A stretch of 9,073 nucleotides of DNA from Flavobacteriales bacterium (GTDB taxonomy: Bacteria > Bacteroidota > Bacteroidia > Flavobacteriales > Flavobacteriaceae): assembly GCA_011525065.1 (NCBI GenBank), contig WTIY01000049.1, positions 1-9,073 of the forward strand, written 5' to 3'. Under the pieces are notes generated by a model that ran no database searches, was not told where the DNA came from, and saw only the letters and a program-made list of their open reading frames with translations. This document shows positions 6,931 through 9,073 of the stretch, piece after piece; the stretch's first letter is position 1, and every line of letters starts with the position of its first letter. A program made the position numbers and the translations under genes.

Positions 6931-7757
6931 GTGAGTTTTTAGGGTTTTTTGAAACCATGCCCGTTTGGCAAAAGCTGGGTTGGGTCGTTTTCTGCATCGC
7001 TTTGTTTTGGGTGTTAGAGGGTCATTACAAAGACGTAAAAATCCCCTACAAAAAAGGCGTGCATGCCAAGACTAATTTTGGCTTTCTCTCTATAGTAATG
7101 GTCATTAATGTCTTATTTGGATTGGCGACGGCCGGGGTGTTTGGTTGGCTCTCAGATACGAATTTTGGTTTGTTACCAGTGATCAAAGCACCCACCTGGT
7201 TGGCCCTTTTACTCTCAATTATGGCCTTGGACTTTATCGCACAATATGGGGTTCACTACCTGCTGCATAAAATACCTTGGATGTGGCGTTTACACATGGT
7301 GCATCATTCAGATAAACACGTAGACGTTACCACAGGAACCCGACACCATCCATTTGATTTTGTTCTTCGCGAAGTCTTTGCCCTTATTGCGGTAATCATC
7401 ATGGGCATGCCGCTTAGTTTCTATTTGTTTTATAGAATTTTGAGTGTTTTGTTCACCTATTGGACCCATGCAAACATCGCTTTGCCCGTAGCAGTGGATA
7501 AGGCTTTGACCTACCTGATCGTTACACCAGGACTCCACAAATTTCATCACCATAGGAGCGAACCATGGACAGACACAAACTTTGGTAACATGCTTTCAAT
7601 ATGGGATCGTTTGTTTGGTACTTTTGTCTATGGTGACCCCAAACAAATCGTTTTTGGCGTAGATCGTGCGGATCATTTAGACGACCAGTCATTTATAACT
7701 CAGTTGGGACTGCCCTTTAATAGTTTGGTCAAACAACCAAGAGGCAAAAACGAATAA
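6927..7757 (+). CDS. Fatty acid hydroxylase / sterol desaturase family membrane protein
   Basis: A 276-residue integral membrane protein with the histidine boxes of the family: H110-x3-H114 (HYLLH), H123-x2-HH (HMVHH, 123-127) and H204-x2-HH (HKFHH, 204-208), plus HH at 140-141 and H181. These would hold a di-iron centre that uses O2 to hydroxylate or desaturate lipid chains. Hydrophobic segments are near 17-30, 51-74, 88-112, 148-178 and 186-200. The GNMLSIWDRLFGTF stretch after the last box is typical of the family. The substrate (fatty acid, sterol, carotenoid or other lipid) cannot be read from sequence; the bacterial members are mostly uncharacterised. The start ATG overlaps the S41 stop by 4 nt, making it the last gene of the run. 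It ends 19 nt from the convergent amt stop. Confidence 0.9.
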   Translation: MSEFLGFFETMPVWQKLGWVVFCIALFWVLEGHYKDVKIPYKKGVHAKTNFGFLSIVMVINVLFGLATAGVFGWLSDTNFGLLPVIKAPTWLALLLSIMALDFIAQYGVHYLLHKIPWMWRLHMVHHSDKHVDVTTGTRHHPFDFVLREVFALIAVIIMGMPLSFYLFYRILSVLFTYWTHANIALPVAVDKALTYLIVTPGLHKFHHHRSEPWTDTNFGNMLSIWDRLFGTFVYGDPKQIVFGVDRADHLDDQSFITQLGLPFNSLVKQPRGKNE

Positions 7758-7784
7758 AAATCAGTCGCGTTTCTACTTATTCGT
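7750..7784 (-). terminator. Weak terminator candidate across convergent gene ends
   Basis: ACGAATAA (7750-7757) and TTATTCGT (7777-7784) are perfect 8-base inverted arms around a 19-nt loop, inside which AAA/TTT may add three pairs. Read on the minus strand the stem is followed by a short T run, so it could end the amt transcript. On the plus strand no T run follows. The arms are AT-rich and the loop long. Each arm is the last codons plus stop of one gene (an NE or DE ending), so the symmetry may be coincidence. Confidence 0.3.
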
Positions 7785-9063
7785 CGAGTAACTCACCGTG
7801 TTGCGAAGCGTCCAAACCACGATACTCTTGATCCTCCCGCACGCGCATGGACAATAACAAGTCTGTAAATTTGTACAACACATAGCTTCCGACAAAAGTA
7901 AATACCGCCACAAGAACCAGCGCGATTAAGTGATTTACAAACGTTGTGGTCTCGCCATGTACCAAGCCTACATCTTCAGCCAAAACGGCGGTTAATACCA
8001 TTCCAACAATACCACCTACACCGTGGCTGGGGAACACATCTAAGGTATCATCTATCTCTGATTTCTTATTTAGCTTAATGGCAAAATTACTCACAATTGA
8101 AGCCACAAAGCCGATAAATATACTGGCACCAAGACTAACAAAACCTGCCGCTGGTGTAATGGCAACCAATCCGACAATAGCACCGATACAGGCTCCAAGG
8201 GCAGACATTTTACGGTTTTGAAATCGCTCTAGGAAAATCCATGTCAACATACTGGTGGCAGATGCCAAGTTGGTGTTCGCAAAAGCGATCACCGCATCCG
8301 CATTGGCCCCTAAGGCCGACCCTGAATTAAAACCAAACCAGCCAAACCACAACAGTCCTGTGCCTAAAATCACAAAAGGAATGTTGGCAGGCTTTTCAAT
8401 GCGCTCTTGACGTTTGCCTAGATAAATGGCTCCAGCCAAGGCAGCGATTCCGGCAGACATGTGGACCACAGTACCTCCAGCAAAATCCAGAACACCCCAC
8501 TGACGCAGTAAACCCTCTGGGTGCCATGTCATGTGCGCAAGCGGCGCATAGATGAAAATCGAAAACAGCACCATGAATAAAATATAACTTCTGAATCGAA
8601 TGCGCTCAGCAAAACTTCCAGTAATTAACGCGGGGGTAATGATCGCAAACTTCAATTGAAACAGGGCGAAAAGTAAAAAAGGGATGTTAGAAGAAAATTC
8701 TGGATTGGGTTTTAACGACACACCGTTAAATACAAAATAGGTTGTGGGGTCGCCGACAAAACCACCGATACTGTCACCAAAGGCTAAACTAAAACCAACC
8801 ACAACCCACAGTACGCTTATCACCCCAAGAGCGACGAAACTCTGTAACATGGTTGAAATAATGCTCTTTCGTGTTACCATTCCTCCATAAAAGAAGGCTA
8901 AACCAGGGGTCATTAATAAGACAAAAGCGCTCGACACCAACATCCAAGCAGTATCCCCAGCATCAATGACGTCATCCGGACCCAATGGTTCATAGGATGT
9001 GCCTGAAAACAGGCAAATCAACACTAAAAACAATAACACTAAAAAGTTAACTTTTCTTCCCAT
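7777..9063 (-). CDS. amt: Ammonium transporter, Amt/MEP/Rh family
   Basis: A 428-residue inner-membrane channel-like transporter that brings ammonium into the cell for glutamine synthesis. Residues 1-22 look like a cleavable signal peptide, as known for E. coli AmtB, and the mature part has the hydrophobic pattern of 11 helices. The DTAWMLVSSAFVLLMTPGLA stretch (37-56) is the N-terminal family signature. The pore twin histidines are H201 (DFAGGTVVH) and H347 (PSHGVGG), and D193 fits D160 of AmtB, eight residues before the first His. W180 is near the position of AmtB W148, but one residue further from the Asp. The C-terminal tail, MRVREDQEYRGLD followed by QHGE, keeps the conserved region that in AmtB meets the PII protein GlnK, so PII control is likely; no glnK lies downstream, and only 10 nt upstream are visible. 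The start is well placed directly before the signal peptide. It converges with the hydroxylase gene and is probably a separate, nitrogen-responsive unit. Confidence 0.96.
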   Translation of the reverse strand: MGRKVNFLVLLFLVLICLFSGTSYEPLGPDDVIDAGDTAWMLVSSAFVLLMTPGLAFFYGGMVTRKSIISTMLQSFVALGVISVLWVVVGFSLAFGDSIGGFVGDPTTYFVFNGVSLKPNPEFSSNIPFLLFALFQLKFAIITPALITGSFAERIRFRSYILFMVLFSIFIYAPLAHMTWHPEGLLRQWGVLDFAGGTVVHMSAGIAALAGAIYLGKRQERIEKPANIPFVILGTGLLWFGWFGFNSGSALGANADAVIAFANTNLASATSMLTWIFLERFQNRKMSALGACIGAIVGLVAITPAAGFVSLGASIFIGFVASIVSNFAIKLNKKSEIDDTLDVFPSHGVGGIVGMVLTAVLAEDVGLVHGETTTFVNHLIALVLVAVFTFVGSYVLYKFTDLLLSMRVREDQEYRGLDASQHGELLDE

Positions 9064-9073
9064 ACCCCTATAT

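Noticed and set aside
7946..8221. 91-codon plus-strand open frame opposite amt
   Set aside because: Shadow of a well-conserved amt gene; low-complexity Thr/Pro/Ala composition typical of antisense to membrane helices.

Overview
The window reads as an ordinary chromosomal segment of a Bacteroidota bacterium, most likely a marine-type member of the Flavobacteriia. This rests on protein family style (a subtilisin-like lipoprotein, a GGMEY-type M1 peptidase and a CtpA-like peptidase clustered around rnpA), on the near absence of Shine-Dalgarno sequences before the starts, and on a TATCTTTA box of the Bacteroidota -7 type before rnpA. GC looks moderate (mid-40s % by eye), so a genus cannot be named.

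Layout. Positions 1-359 (minus) hold the N-terminal 119 codons of a cation:proton antiporter cut by the window edge. A divergent intergenic region of about 200 bases follows. Six plus-strand genes then run from 564 to 7757 with almost no space between them: an MBL-fold hydrolase, an S8 (subtilisin-like) lipoprotein peptidase, a secreted M1 metallopeptidase, rnpA (RNase P protein), an S41 C-terminal-processing peptidase and a membrane fatty acid hydroxylase/sterol desaturase family protein. Gaps are 5, -1, 32, -14 and -4 nt, so co-transcription and translational coupling are likely. The only break large enough for an internal promoter lies just before rnpA. On the minus strand an ammonium transporter (amt) fills 7777-9063 and converges on the hydroxylase gene with 19 nt between the stop codons; the two gene ends form an inverted repeat.

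How the genes may work together. Three envelope or exported peptidases of different catalytic types (Ser/His/Asp, zinc, Ser/Lys) sit with a membrane lipid-type oxidase and a housekeeping RNA-processing protein. A shared role in envelope protein turnover is plausible but is inference; the arrangement may only reflect a conserved gene order. The antiporter and Amt are separate transport units.

I see no mobile element, CRISPR array, tRNA, rRNA or phage gene. I did not find clear evidence of a new biological system; the most useful leads are the large insertion in the S8 peptidase, the peptidase cluster around rnpA, the two-way signal peptide of the M1 enzyme, and the small regulatory candidates.
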